From: Betaproteobacteria bacterium
GTDB lineage: Bacteria; Pseudomonadota; Gammaproteobacteria; Burkholderiales; Ferrovaceae
Length of the DNA stretch: 16,607 nt
Assembly (NCBI GenBank): GCA_028870615.1
Contig: JAGWPH010000210.1
Span: 1 to 16,607, forward strand
Direction: 5' to 3'
This document shows, in pieces, positions 1 through 8,328 of this stretch (positions are counted from its first letter, which is position 1; each line of letters begins with the position of its first letter). A program made the position numbers and the translations under genes. The notes below the pieces were generated by a model. That model searched no databases and had not been told where the DNA came from. It was given only the letters and a program-made list of their open reading frames with translations.

Positions 1-750
1 GACCTCAGGGGCCACATTCTTGACCCGGGCCTGACCCACCATTTCCAGCAGACGGATATACATCCAGCCAATGTCGAACTCGTACCAGCGATTGGACAGC
101 TTGGCCGAGGTGGCAAAGGTGTGGTGATTGTTGTGCAGCTCTTCGCCGCCGATCAGAATGCCCCAGGGGACGATGTTGGTGCTGGCATCCTTGCACTCAA
201 AGTTGCGATACCCCCAGAAGTGACCGATGCCGTTAATGACGCCGGCAGCCCAAAAGGGGATCCAGAGGACCTGGGTGACCCAGATCAGCATTCCGGGAAC
301 CACCCCAAACAGCGCGATATTGACCAGCGCCATCAGGGTCACGCCCAAATGGCTGTGCCGGGTGTACACGTGGCGTTCCATCCAGTCGTCGGGAGTGCCG
401 TGGCCATAACGCTCCAAGGTGCCGGCCCGGCGGGTTTCGTCGACGTACAACAGCACACCGCCCCAGAGCACACGATGGATGCCCAGCACCTGCGGGCTAT
501 GGGGATCTTCGATTGTTTCGCATTTGGCGTGATGTTTGCGGTGGACGGCAGCCCATTCCCTGGTCACCATGCCCGTGGTCATCCACAGCCAGAAACGAAA
601 GAAATGGCTGATGGCCGGCGCCAGCTCCAGCGCGCGATGCGCCTGGTGACGGTGCAAAAAAATAGTCACGGAGGCGATGGTGATATGGGTCATCACCAAC
701 GCAACGACAACATCCTGCCACCACGGTAAATTAAAGACTCCTGAAAACAT
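1..750 (-). CDS. Membrane acyl-lipid/acyl-CoA fatty-acid desaturase, C-terminus cut by window edge
   Basis: An open frame of 250 codons runs off the left edge. It belongs to the membrane di-iron desaturases that put a double bond into saturated acyl chains, using electrons from a separate redox partner. All three histidine boxes are visible: HRHQAH (H33 and H38, HxxxxH), HRKHH (70-74) and HNNHH (206-210), plus the conserved NGIGHFWGYRNF stretch near 173-184. Hydrophobic segments lie at about 13-32, 49-62 and 135-170. The ATG at 750 is supported by AAGGAG eight bases upstream and by the predicted promoter at 785-813. Close relatives of this subtype that I recall continue for another 100 or more residues, so the tail is missing only because of the window. 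Delta-9 specificity is inferred from family resemblance. The gene lies 95 nt downstream of the MscS-type gene on the same strand. Confidence 0.93.
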   Translation of the reverse strand, partial: MFSGVFNLPWWQDVVVALVMTHITIASVTIFLHRHQAHRALELAPAISHFFRFWLWMTTGMVTREWAAVHRKHHAKCETIEDPHSPQVLGIHRVLWGGVLLYVDETRRAGTLERYGHGTPDDWMERHVYTRHSHLGVTLMALVNIALFGVVPGMLIWVTQVLWIPFWAAGVINGIGHFWGYRNFECKDASTNIVPWGILIGGEELHNNHHTFATSAKLSNRWYEFDIGWMYIRLLEMVGQARVKNVAPEV

Positions 751-784
751 GGATACCGCTCCTTCCCTCTAAGGCCAACCCGCC

Positions 785-813
785 ATGCTACCAAAGATGG
801 TACAAGAAGGCAA
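785..813 (-). promoter_or_regulatory. Predicted sigma70 promoter of the desaturase gene, with an overlapping inverted repeat
   Basis: On the minus strand, TTGCCT (808-813) and TAGCAT (785-790) are separated by exactly 17 bases. TGG directly precedes the -10, giving an extended -10. The start point would be near 778, leaving a leader of about 28 nt that carries the AAGGAG ribosome site. A 5+5 bp inverted repeat, TACCA-N4-TGGTA (789-802), lies in the spacer and touches the -10, where a repressor could bind. The promoter is a pattern match only, and the repeat is short enough to be chance. Confidence 0.5.
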
Positions 814-845
814 TCGTTTCAGCGAGTTGGGCCATTCTATCCGTT

Positions 846-2105
846 TCATACTTGGCCGGGCTGAACGCCATCGCATAAGGGGACAGCGATCTGCGCCTGA
901 CGCAAACCCTGGTGAATGGCCAGCAGGATGTCCGAACGCAATCCCAGGTCGCTGGCCCCGGGATCGGCAATCCAGAACTGAAGCGACAATTCCACACCAT
1001 GGCCGGTAAAGCGCAGCGCCGCCACGGAGGGTGCCGGCTCGGACAGCACCCGGGACTGCTGGCGCGCGGCACTTTCCATCACGGCGCGGACCTGTGCCAG
1101 GTCGCTGCCAAAGACCACTTCAAGGTTGAGCGTACGACAAACGCCACCACCCCGCACGGTGTGGTTGACGATCGTCTGGGTCATGAACGTTTCATTGGGG
1201 ACGATGAACACCGTCCCGTCCGTGGCACTGAGCGCAATGCAACGGGCCTCCAGGCGGATGACGGTGCCCTGGCGCCCATCCACGGAGATGACATCCCCCA
1301 TTCGGATGGAGCGATCCATCAGGATGATGAATCCGCTGACGTAGTTGCTGGCAATTTTTTGCAGGGCAAATCCCAACCCCACACCCAGCGCACCGCCCAG
1401 GATCGACAGGAAAGTGGAATCAATGCCCACCAGGGGTAAGGCGATCACCACACCCAGAAACACCAACAATCCGCGCAGCAGCTTTACGACCACCACGCGG
1501 ACATGTTTGTCCAAAGCATCGGTGGTCATCAGGCGGCGCTCAATGGCGCCCCCCATCCACAAAGCCAGCACCAGCATGACCGTCACAACAACCACGGCCT
1601 GCAGCACCTGCAGCAGCGAAATATAGGTTGTGCCGATGGTCAGCCCGATGTCCTGCATCAGGTCCATCAGCGGATCGAGCAGGCTGGTCACATGCAACGC
1701 AAACAACACCCAGACCGTGCGCACAAAAAATGTTTGCAGGGTCAAGGTGCGCGCAGAGACCCCGATCCCATAATTCAGGGCATACACCCCAATCCGCGCC
1801 ACCGCGAGGGCCAGCGTCAATGAGATGGCCATATGCAGCAGGGTCGAGGGGCGGCCGTGACCAAAATAACGACTGAACAGGATCAGCGCAACGGCACTCA
1901 CCAAGGCAAAAGCTATGCCGCGCAAACGTCGCACCCGCTCCACGTCACGGCTGTCGCTCTTGAGCCCGCGCCCCATCGCAATGGAGGCCCCGGCACCCAC
2001 CAGCGCAGCCACCAACAGGACCGGCAATTGCCAGAGGTGCTGGGCCTCGGTCGGCGACGTGATGAACTCCATGAATCCGGAAAACATTTCCTGAGTTTGC
2101 GCCAT
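846..2105 (-). CDS. MscS-family mechanosensitive ion channel protein
   Basis: The 419-residue protein is an inner-membrane channel of the MscS superfamily, which opens under membrane tension to release solutes after osmotic downshock. Hydrophobic segments lie at about 26-44, 63-79, 88-110, 124-140, 160-187 and 208-228. They are followed by the pore-lining helix GGALGVGLGFALQKIASNY (237-255), rich in Gly and Ala as in MscS TM3. The beta domain follows (DRSIRMGDVISVDGRQGTV, 264-282; VPNETFMTQTIVNHT, 302-316), then a C-terminal alpha/beta domain. It is longer than E. coli MscS (286 aa) because of extra N-terminal membrane helices, so it is not MscS itself. The ATG at 2105 has GGGAG about nine bases upstream, and only 15 nt separate it from the methyltransferase stop, so it is probably the last gene of the purM operon. 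Confidence 0.93.
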   Translation of the reverse strand: MAQTQEMFSGFMEFITSPTEAQHLWQLPVLLVAALVGAGASIAMGRGLKSDSRDVERVRRLRGIAFALVSAVALILFSRYFGHGRPSTLLHMAISLTLALAVARIGVYALNYGIGVSARTLTLQTFFVRTVWVLFALHVTSLLDPLMDLMQDIGLTIGTTYISLLQVLQAVVVVTVMLVLALWMGGAIERRLMTTDALDKHVRVVVVKLLRGLLVFLGVVIALPLVGIDSTFLSILGGALGVGLGFALQKIASNYVSGFIILMDRSIRMGDVISVDGRQGTVIRLEARCIALSATDGTVFIVPNETFMTQTIVNHTVRGGGVCRTLNLEVVFGSDLAQVRAVMESAARQQSRVLSEPAPSVAALRFTGHGVELSLQFWIADPGASDLGLRSDILLAIHQGLRQAQIAVPLCDGVQPGQV

Positions 2106-2120
2106 GCCCTGTGCTCCCGT

Positions 2121-3395
2121 TCAACCCGCCTTGCGTTCCCACACCGCAGCAAAAAATCCATCGGTCCCGTGCAGATGCGGCAACAAACGAAACCGTTCTC
2201 CCATTTCCAGCGGAATCTGCTGGGCTGCAAGCAATTCGCCGCAATGGACGGCCGCAAATTCCGGATGCGCAGCAGCAAACTGATCGGCCTGTTGCTCGTT
2301 TTCTTCGGCCAGCAAACTGCAGGTGGCATACACCAGACGCCCCTCCGGTTTAACCAGGGTTGCAGCCGCATTCAGGATGGCGGCCTGTTTGACCACCAGC
2401 TCTGCCACCGACGCTTCATTCTGCCGCAGCTTGAGATCGGGATTGCGGCGCAACGTCCCCAGGCCACTACAGGGTGCGTCCACCAGCACCCGGTCAATTT
2501 TACCCGCGAGGCGCCGGACCCGCGGCTCGGTCTCGCTTGAAATCAACACCGGATTGAGGTTGGACAATCCGGAACGCTTGAGGCGCGGTTTGAGGTTATT
2601 GAGACGGCGCTCCGACACGTCAAACGCATACACCCTGCCCTGATTGTGCATCAAAGCGCCCAGCATAAGTGTTTTTCCTCCTGCGCCGGCGCAAAAATCC
2701 ACCACCATATCGCGCCGCCGCGGTGCCACCAAAAACCCCAGCAGTTGACTGCCTTCGTCCTGCACTTCCACATGGCCAGCCCCAAAGAGCGCCAGGCGAT
2801 TGACGGAAGGACGCCCCTCCAACCGGATTCCGATCGGGGACCACGGCGTGGGAACGGCTTTCAGGCCCCCGGTTTCGAGCGCTTGCAGGACGGCCTCACG
2901 AGTGGTCAGCAGGGTGTTGACGCGCAGATCGAGGGGAGCAGGCGCCTGCAGTGCGCGCCCCAGGGCCAGGACTTGTTCTGCGGACGACTGGGTCAGGAGC
3001 CGCTCAACCACCCAGGCGGGTAAATCGGCCTGGAGCGCGAGCGTATCGGGAACCGGATGGGTTTTGAGCGTGTCCAGCCAGGCGCCCTCTTCGCCCTGGC
3101 ACAAGGCCTGCAACTCACGGGCGCTGCGTCCCTGAACGCGATACAAGGTCGCCAGGGCCATGCGACGCAGCGCAGTTTCGGGAGCCAGCGCCTTGATCAG
3201 TTCCACCCGCCGCAACAGTGCATAGACGCCCTCTGCCACGAAGGCCCGATCCTGAATCCCCATCCCGGAATGGTCACGAAAAAATTGATGCAAGGCGACG
3301 TCTGCCGGCAGGGTGGCCGGCATGACCCTTTCCAGCGCAGCAACCAGCGCTTCAAACTGACCTTTGGTGATCGTCTTGCTGATGGCGCGACTCAT
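2121..3395 (-). CDS. RsmB/NOP-family RNA (cytosine-C5) methyltransferase
   Basis: This 424-residue protein belongs to the class I SAM-dependent RNA m5C methyltransferases related to RsmB and NOP2/Sun, which modify cytosines in rRNA or tRNA. The SAM-binding motif VVDFCAGAGGKT is at 231-242, and the acidic end of motif II is near AFDVSERR (257-264). Motif IV VDAPCSGLGTLRRNP (305-319) carries C309, and motif VI YATCSLLAEEN (356-366) carries C359. These two cysteines are the covalent catalyst and the release residue of the family. Residues 1-130 may be a diverged NusB-like domain, as in RsmB. The target cannot be read from sequence: true rsmB usually sits near fmt/def, so this may be a paralogue with another target site. 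The start overlaps the upstream DUF3108 stop as ATGA (3392-3395), indicating translational coupling. Confidence 0.92.
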   Translation of the reverse strand: MSRAISKTITKGQFEALVAALERVMPATLPADVALHQFFRDHSGMGIQDRAFVAEGVYALLRRVELIKALAPETALRRMALATLYRVQGRSARELQALCQGEEGAWLDTLKTHPVPDTLALQADLPAWVVERLLTQSSAEQVLALGRALQAPAPLDLRVNTLLTTREAVLQALETGGLKAVPTPWSPIGIRLEGRPSVNRLALFGAGHVEVQDEGSQLLGFLVAPRRRDMVVDFCAGAGGKTLMLGALMHNQGRVYAFDVSERRLNNLKPRLKRSGLSNLNPVLISSETEPRVRRLAGKIDRVLVDAPCSGLGTLRRNPDLKLRQNEASVAELVVKQAAILNAAATLVKPEGRLVYATCSLLAEENEQQADQFAAAHPEFAAVHCGELLAAQQIPLEMGERFRLLPHLHGTDGFFAAVWERKAG

Positions 3396-4117
3396 TCAAT
3401 CTCCACTCGCAGCATGCGCTGTTCCCATTGATGGCCCCGTTCACTCACCTGCATGCGGATGGGGGGATAACGCCGGTCTTCCGGTAACCACAACTCAAAT
3501 CGGGACGGCGCCTGTTGTTGTTGATCCACCACGTGGCGTGTCTTGAAATGCCCTGCCGGTGAATCCAGATCCTCCTCATCCCGCAGCACCAGATGATGGA
3601 CCTCCAGCCTTTTGCCGGTGCTCATGGGAATGTCCCGATCCAGCATGGCATCGCCCGCAACGCGATACAGATACTTGATGGAGAGCATGTCCTGCGCTCC
3701 TGGCGGCAGCGGCACCGACTCGGTCCTGCCATCGAAGTGATGCACCAGTTCGCCCGTGTCCCAATGAAAATCGGTCATGAGCGTCTGCGCATCATCGCTG
3801 CGGCGATGTTCAAAATGGCTGGGTAACAAGGTGTCGGCCGACACCGAACCGGTACTGGTTTCCCTGAAGGAAGGGGCCAGCCAGCGCAGGACCGGATAGG
3901 GCTGTGCTGCGCTGCTGATGCGATAGGACGTCCCGGTACGGGTCCAGAGGTCAGTCACTTCACCCACGGGGACGCCGCTGTAGTACAGGCGATAGACCAC
4001 GTGCACGGTTTCATGGCGGGCACCGGAAATCTCTTCGGCAGGGACGCCGCCCAGCCCGAACCCCCCCGCCATCAGCAACGTCCCGAGCAGGATTCCGGAA
4101 CGCGCGCCGGCTTTCAT
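3392..4117 (-). CDS. DUF3108 domain protein, predicted exported
   Basis: The 241-residue protein has an N-terminal signal sequence (K2 and R5, then a hydrophobic stretch at about 9-24) with likely cleavage after VPA (25-27), so it should act in the periplasm. The mature part resembles DUF3108: VVYRLYYSGVPVGEVTDLW (40-58), YRISSAAQPYPVLRWLAP (65-82), a serine-rich RETSTGSV segment (85-92) and then PSHFEHRRS (99-107), all predicted beta strands. The biochemical role is unknown. The ATG at 4117 overlaps the purN stop as ATGA (4114-4117), and its own stop overlaps the next gene in the same way, so it is embedded in the purine operon by coupling rather than chance spacing. I recall DUF3108 next to purN in other betaproteobacteria but could not check this. 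Confidence 0.85.
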   Translation of the reverse strand: MKAGARSGILLGTLLMAGGFGLGGVPAEEISGARHETVHVVYRLYYSGVPVGEVTDLWTRTGTSYRISSAAQPYPVLRWLAPSFRETSTGSVSADTLLPSHFEHRRSDDAQTLMTDFHWDTGELVHHFDGRTESVPLPPGAQDMLSIKYLYRVAGDAMLDRDIPMSTGKRLEVHHLVLRDEEDLDSPAGHFKTRHVVDQQQQAPSRFELWLPEDRRYPPIRMQVSERGHQWEQRMLRVEIE

Positions 4118-4758
4118 GCGTCCGGCTCAGGCGTCATCAGGGAACCGCTACTTCGAAACGACCCCCGCACCCGGATCCGGCCCCCGCCCTGGTCTTCCAG
4201 GCGGCCTTCCGCCCACCATTGCAGCACACGGGGATAGAGCACATGTTCACAACGCAACACCCGGGCGGCCAGGAGCGCCTCGGTATCGTCGGCCAGCACA
4301 GGCACCGCGGCCTGGGCGACGATCGGGCCGTGGTCCACCTGCTCCGTGACAAAGTGCACGGTGCAGCCATGAATCCGCACACCGGCGGCCAGGGCCTGCC
4401 GATGGGTATGAAGCCCCGGAAAAGACGGCAACAGCGACGGATGAATATTGATCAGGCGCCCGCGAAAACGCGCCACGAATTCGGCCGTGAAGAGGCGCAT
4501 AAAACCTGCCAGCACTACCAGTTGCGGTGCATAACCTTCAATCGTTTCAGCCAGCGCCGCATCAAAAGCCGCACGCGTGGGGTACAACCGATGGTCCACC
4601 ACAACCGTGGGAATGCCCTGTGCCGCGGCGAGTTCCAACCCGTCGGCTTCGGGCAGATTGCTGATCACCGCCGCCACCTGAAGGGGCAACCCGGCCGCCA
4701 GGATGGCAGCCATGTTGGAGCCCCGTCCTGAAATCAGGATGACGATGCGCGCGCGCAT
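4114..4758 (-). CDS. purN: Phosphoribosylglycinamide formyltransferase (GART 1)
   Basis: PurN transfers the formyl group of 10-formyltetrahydrofolate to GAR, the third step of de novo purine synthesis, in the cytoplasm. At 214 residues it matches the family length (E. coli 212). The nucleotide-binding loop ILISGRGSNM is at 7-16. The catalytic triad of the family is visible as N104 and H106 in INIHPSLLPSFPG (103-115) and D142 in VDHGPIVAQ (141-149). VVLAGFMRL (81-89) is the conserved folate-side strand. The start lies six bases after the purM stop, the classic purM-purN pair, and the stop overlaps the next gene. Nothing is missing or unusual. Confidence 0.97.
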   Translation of the reverse strand: MRARIVILISGRGSNMAAILAAGLPLQVAAVISNLPEADGLELAAAQGIPTVVVDHRLYPTRAAFDAALAETIEGYAPQLVVLAGFMRLFTAEFVARFRGRLINIHPSLLPSFPGLHTHRQALAAGVRIHGCTVHFVTEQVDHGPIVAQAAVPVLADDTEALLAARVLRCEHVLYPRVLQWWAEGRLEDQGGGRIRVRGSFRSSGSLMTPEPDA

Positions 4759-4764
4759 GGTCCC

Positions 4765-5829
4765 TCACACCACCCGGGTCGGCGCTTCGTGCGCCGCACG
4801 CGGCACGATGCTCCCGATCACCCAGGCCTCAAGCCCCTGCTTCCTGAGAAAAGCCAGCGCTGTCTCCTGCTCTCGCGCCTCCAGCACCAGCGTCAGTCCG
4901 ATGCCGCAGTTAAACACCCGATGCATTTCATTTTCTGCCACGGCGCCCGCTTGCTGCAGCCACTGAAAGACAGGGGGCAGGGGCCAGGCCTGTCGTTGCA
5001 GCACCGCCGCCAGTCCTTCCGGCAGGACACGGGGCAGATTGTCGACCAGTCCGCCGCCGGTGATATGGGCCATGCCTTTGATCGTGACGTGCTGCATCAG
5101 TGCCAGGATGGGTTTGACGTAGATTCGGGTGGGTTCCATCAGCACATCCGCGAGCGTCCTGCCGGGATCATGCCCTCCGGGCAAAGGCGCGTCGAGTGCC
5201 GCACCGGAACGGTCCAGAATTTTTCGGATAAGCGAGAAGCCATTGGAATGGGGCCCACTGGAAGCCATGCCGATCACCACATCACCGCTGCCGATGGTGC
5301 TGCCGTTGATGAGATGGGATTTTTCAGCGACCCCCACGGCAAAGCCGGCGAGGTCGTACTCTCCTTCCGGATACATGCCGGGCATTTCAGCGGTTTCACC
5401 GCCGATCAGCGCACACCCCGCCAGCTCGCAGCCTCGCGCGATGCCCTGGATGACCGTGGCCGCAACGTCCACATCCAAATGCCCGCAGGCAAAGTAGTCC
5501 AGAAAAAACAGCGGCTCGGCTCCTTGCACCAGGATGTCGTTGACGCTCATGGCAACCAGGTCCATCCCCACGGTATCGTGACGATCCAGATCAAAAGCCA
5601 GCCGCAACTTGGTGCCCACGCCATCGGTACCGGATACCAGCACCGGCTCGCGGAAGCGCTGGCCAATCTCCACCAGGGCGGCAAAGCCACCGATGCCGCT
5701 CAACACTTCGGGGCGCAGGGTTCGTTTGGCAAACGGTTTGATCCGCTCGACCAGCGCATCGCCGGCATCGATATCGACCCCGGCATCCCGATAAGACAGA
5801 CCCCCTTGAGGCACAGATTGGTTTGCCAC
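4765..5829 (-). CDS. purM: Phosphoribosylformylglycinamidine cyclo-ligase (AIR synthase)
   Basis: PurM closes the imidazole ring, turning FGAM into AIR with ATP, the fifth step of purine synthesis. The 354-residue product carries [10 protein letters not shown] (66-75), the [19 protein letters not shown] segment (94-112), [11 protein letters not shown] (143-153) and HITGGG (255-260), all hallmarks of the AIRS family. A GTG start at 5829 is chosen over the TTG six codons upstream because GGAGAG sits five bases before it and MANQS... is a sensible N-terminus. It is the first gene of the minus-strand operon that continues with purN six bases downstream. The region before it is shared with the divergent PerM-family gene. 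I found no clear PurR-type operator. Confidence 0.97.
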   Translation of the reverse strand: MANQSVPQGGLSYRDAGVDIDAGDALVERIKPFAKRTLRPEVLSGIGGFAALVEIGQRFREPVLVSGTDGVGTKLRLAFDLDRHDTVGMDLVAMSVNDILVQGAEPLFFLDYFACGHLDVDVAATVIQGIARGCELAGCALIGGETAEMPGMYPEGEYDLAGFAVGVAEKSHLINGSTIGSGDVVIGMASSGPHSNGFSLIRKILDRSGAALDAPLPGGHDPGRTLADVLMEPTRIYVKPILALMQHVTIKGMAHITGGGLVDNLPRVLPEGLAAVLQRQAWPLPPVFQWLQQAGAVAENEMHRVFNCGIGLTLVLEAREQETALAFLRKQGLEAWVIGSIVPRAAHEAPTRVV

Positions 5830-5896
5830 GAAAACTCTCCAGAACAATCGTACCCAGCAATTCGGGTGCGACCTGCTAAAATGTGAAATCGGGTGA
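5830..5896. promoter_or_regulatory. Divergent intergenic region between purM and the PerM-family gene
   Basis: Both neighbouring transcription units must be initiated in or near these 67 bases. On the plus strand TGC-TAAAAT (5874-5882) is a good extended -10 with no clear -35. Transcription would start near 5889, only about eight bases before the first ATG. On the minus strand TACGAT (5848-5853) could be a purM -10, but no matching -35 lies 16-18 bases away. The purM ribosome site GGAGAG also lies here. The plus-strand -10 is the only element I would call, and with modest confidence. Confidence 0.4.
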
Positions 5897-6988
5897 ATGA
5901 TGCCCTACAGGCCCCAAATTCTATCGCAAATGACTTCGACTCGCCCTGCTTCCCGCATCAACGCCTGGGTCATCGCTCTCGCGGCACTTGCCGCCTGGCT
6001 GATCTATACCCTTTCGACCATCCTGATGCCATTCGTGCTTGCCGCCTTGCTGGCCTATGTGTGCCATCCCCTGGCCAGGCGCCTGACCCGTCCCTGGTTT
6101 CCGCCTGCGCTGGCCGCGCTGCTGGTGCTGCTGATCCTTACGGGTATCGGCGCTGCCTTCGGTGTCCTGGTCTTGCCGATGCTTTACTACGAACTCAACC
6201 AGGTTCTGGCCAAACTTCCGGCAGTCTTGAGCAACGTGCGCGACGTTTCCGCACCCTATCTCCAGCAGGCCCTGGGCATTGACCTGCGCAACAACCTCGA
6301 CCAGTTGCGCGACATGCTGCAACAAAATATCGGCAATACCGGGGCAGCGCTCCAGAAACTGCTGCGCTCCGCCAGCGAAGGGGGCGCGCTGGTGATCAGC
6401 CTGCTCATCACCCTGCTTCTGGTTCCCGTGGTGTTGTTCTACCTGCTCAAGGACTGGGACCGCCTGATGGTGAATCTGCTTGAAGCCGTTCCCTCCCGGC
6501 ACCGCCTCCTGGCCATCAGCCTGGCCCAGGAAGTCGACACGGTGCTGGGTCAGTTTCTGCGCGGGCAACTGGTGGTGATGGCGGTCATGGCCAGCATCTA
6601 TGCGATCGGTCTGCATCTCATCGGCCTGCAGTCCGGCGTTGCCATCGGCATCATGACCGGGTTGCTGGTCTTCATTCCTTACGTGGGCGTGTTTACCGGG
6701 TTTGTGCTGGCCATGCTCGCTGCCATGATCCAGGGGCCAGGCGCGGACCTGCTGCTGCCGGTGCTGGCCGTGTTTGCCACCGGACATATCCTGGAAGGAA
6801 CGCTCATCACGCCGCGCCTGGTGGGAGAACGCATCGGACTGCATCCGGTGATGGTGATTTTTGCGCTGCTGGCTTTTGGAAAACTGCTGGGATTTTTTGG
6901 CGTCGTGATTGCCCTGCCCACATCGGCTGTGTTGCGGGTGGCGTTGGGACGCCTGGATCGCGCCTTACAGGATGACGAGCCCGTCTGA
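5897..6988 (+). CDS. AI-2E (PerM) family transporter
   Basis: The 363-residue inner-membrane protein of the PerM/AI-2E exporter family has an N-terminal pair of helices (about 22-56), a third at 70-96, an amphipathic cytoplasmic stretch (about 100-160), and further helices at about 163-184, 224-244, 246-278, 284-297 and 317-345. Family landmarks are LVFIPYVG (257-264) and [14 protein letters not shown] (304-317). Members export autoinducer-2 or act as sodium/proton antiporters; the substrate here cannot be read. The start is uncertain: ATGs lie at 5897, 5900 and 5930. Only the first two have a weak GGTGA just upstream, while 5930 would fit a normal leader from the predicted start near 5889. 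The stop overlaps the hda start as TGATG. A PerM-family gene ahead of hda is a common proteobacterial order. Confidence 0.93.
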   Translation: MMPYRPQILSQMTSTRPASRINAWVIALAALAAWLIYTLSTILMPFVLAALLAYVCHPLARRLTRPWFPPALAALLVLLILTGIGAAFGVLVLPMLYYELNQVLAKLPAVLSNVRDVSAPYLQQALGIDLRNNLDQLRDMLQQNIGNTGAALQKLLRSASEGGALVISLLITLLLVPVVLFYLLKDWDRLMVNLLEAVPSRHRLLAISLAQEVDTVLGQFLRGQLVVMAVMASIYAIGLHLIGLQSGVAIGIMTGLLVFIPYVGVFTGFVLAMLAAMIQGPGADLLLPVLAVFATGHILEGTLITPRLVGERIGLHPVMVIFALLAFGKLLGFFGVVIALPTSAVLRVALGRLDRALQDDEPV

Positions 6989-7656
6989 TGCGTCAGTTGA
7001 TCCTCGACATCGCCCCGGGTGGGCCACCACGACTGGAAGACTTCGTGACCGGCCGCAATGCCGAAGTGGTTGAGACGTTGCGCCAATGGGTCGGCGGCAA
7101 GAGCCCGGAACGTTTCGTCTACCTGTGGGGTGAGCCCGGCGCCGGCAAATCCCATCTGCTGAAAGCACTGGTCCCTTCCCGTTATGTCGCCTGCCAACCG
7201 GATACCCGGTTCGCATCGGATCCCCATCCGCTGCTGCTGGTGGACGACGTGGACCGCCTGTCCCCGGAAGGCGCCGTGTCACTGTTCCATCGTTACAATG
7301 AACGGCGCGACGAGGGGAAGCGGCTCCTGGCCAGCGGCCCCTGCCCCCCCGGCCAATTGTCCCTGTTGCCGGACCTCGCGACGCGATTGGGCTGGGGGCT
7401 GGTGTTGCGGGTTCATTCCCTCGACGACCAGGAAAAAATGGCGGCGCTGCAGGCCCGTGCGGCTCAGATGGGCGTCAGCCTGCCGCAGGAAGCTGCCCGT
7501 TATATCCTGACGCACTGGACCCGCGATACGGCCTCATTGTTTGCCCTCATGCAGGAACTCAACCGGTGGTCTCTCTCCACCCATCGAGCCAGCATTACCA
7601 TCCCGCTGATCCGTGATGCCCTGGCCTCCCTTCAAACCCGTTTTTCTGAAATGTGA
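6988..7656 (+). CDS. hda: DnaA regulatory inactivator Hda
   Basis: Hda binds the DNA-loaded sliding clamp and stimulates hydrolysis of DnaA-bound ATP, preventing re-initiation of replication. The 222-residue protein starts MRQLILDI, matching the clamp-binding QL-x-L pattern (3-8). Walker A GEPGAGKSH is at 48-56 and Walker B LLLVDDVD at 82-89. The arginine-finger box DLATRLGWGL (129-138) carries R133, followed by the small alpha-helical lid domain (about 145-222). Unlike DnaA it has no DNA-binding domain IV, and it is near E. coli Hda in size (about 230 aa). The overlap TGATG at 6986-6990 couples it to the permease gene, and its stop overlaps the next start in the same way. Its family could be mistaken for short DnaA-like proteins, but the clamp motif settles it. 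Confidence 0.95.
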   Translation: MRQLILDIAPGGPPRLEDFVTGRNAEVVETLRQWVGGKSPERFVYLWGEPGAGKSHLLKALVPSRYVACQPDTRFASDPHPLLLVDDVDRLSPEGAVSLFHRYNERRDEGKRLLASGPCPPGQLSLLPDLATRLGWGLVLRVHSLDDQEKMAALQARAAQMGVSLPQEAARYILTHWTRDTASLFALMQELNRWSLSTHRASITIPLIRDALASLQTRFSEM

Positions 7657-8324
7657 TGCGACTGGTTCTTTTTGATCTTGACAATACGCTGCTGTCCGGC
7701 GACAGCGATTTTGAGTGGGGGCTGTTTCTCGCCGCCCAGGGGGTGCACGATCGTGAGGCCTACGAAGCACAGAATCTGGCGTTCTACGAGGATTACAAAG
7801 CGGGCACGCTGGACATCCAGCGCTTCCTGCAATTTCAGCTGGGGCCACTGGGCCGCCACAGCCGCACCGAACTGTATCGCTGGCATCAACAATTCATGCG
7901 CGAACGCATCCTCCCCCTGATCGGCCACAAGGCCCGGCAACTGGTCCGCGAGGAACAGGCCCGCGCCGATCTGGTGACCATCGTGACAGCCACCAACCGA
8001 TTTGTGACTGGCCCGATCGCTGCCGCGTTCGGCATCGATCATCTGGTGGCCACCGAACCCGAAGTCGGCGCCGACGGCCAGTTTACCGGCAGGGCCCAAG
8101 GCACGCCCTGCTTTCGCGAAGGCAAGATTGCCTGTGTGGATGCCTGGCTGCAGACCCTGGGGCGACGCTGGTCCGATTTCAATACCACCGTGTTTTACAG
8201 CGACTCCCTTAACGACCTGCCCCTGCTCGGACGCGTGTCCCACCCCGTTGCCGTCAACCCGGATGCCACCCTGCGCGCCCATGCCCGCGCAGCACACTGG
8301 CCCATCATCCAGCTGCATCCCTGA
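7656..8324 (+). CDS. HAD-IB family (SerB-like) phosphatase
   Basis: This 222-residue HAD-superfamily hydrolase uses an aspartyl-phosphate intermediate. The four HAD motifs are visible: FDLDNT (6-11; nucleophile D7, acid/base D9), TIVTATN (108-114), the lysine in FREGKI (153-158; K157), and YSDSLNDLPLL (181-191; metal-binding D183 and D187). The helical cap insert lies between about 15 and 90. This arrangement is subfamily IB, which includes phosphoserine phosphatase SerB and related phosphatases; the natural substrate is not evident. The ATG at 7656 is preferred over the GTG one codon earlier because it forms a TGATG overlap with the hda stop. The pcnB start lies four bases after its stop, so it sits in a coupled hda-HAD-pcnB run. 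Confidence 0.9.
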   Translation: MRLVLFDLDNTLLSGDSDFEWGLFLAAQGVHDREAYEAQNLAFYEDYKAGTLDIQRFLQFQLGPLGRHSRTELYRWHQQFMRERILPLIGHKARQLVREEQARADLVTIVTATNRFVTGPIAAAFGIDHLVATEPEVGADGQFTGRAQGTPCFREGKIACVDAWLQTLGRRWSDFNTTVFYSDSLNDLPLLGRVSHPVAVNPDATLRAHARAAHWPIIQLHP

Positions 8325-8328
8325 TGAC

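Noticed and set aside
121..729. 202-codon plus-strand open frame opposite the desaturase
   Set aside because: It is antisense to a frame with all three desaturase histidine boxes, has no ribosome site and an unnatural composition rich in His, Pro and Gly.
1833..2540. 235-codon plus-strand frame crossing the methyltransferase/MscS junction
   Set aside because: It lies antisense to two genes with clear family motifs and resembles no protein family I know.
5830..5847. TTG start six codons upstream of the chosen purM start
   Set aside because: It would place the ribosome site GGAGAG inside the gene; GTG at 5829 follows that site at normal distance.
4789..5886. 365-codon plus-strand frame opposite purM, and a similar 307-codon minus-strand frame (5921-6844) opposite the PerM-family gene
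   Set aside because: Both mirror well-recognised proteins on the other strand and show no domain; long antisense frames are expected at this GC content.
5830..5896. PurR operator in front of purM
   Set aside because: No match to the 16-bp PurR palindrome (ACGCAAAC/GTTTGCGT) was found in the divergent region.
8128..8328. Upstream 67-codon extension of pcnB into the HAD gene
   Set aside because: The extension is the HAD coding sequence read in another frame; the family N-terminus begins at the ATG at 8329.
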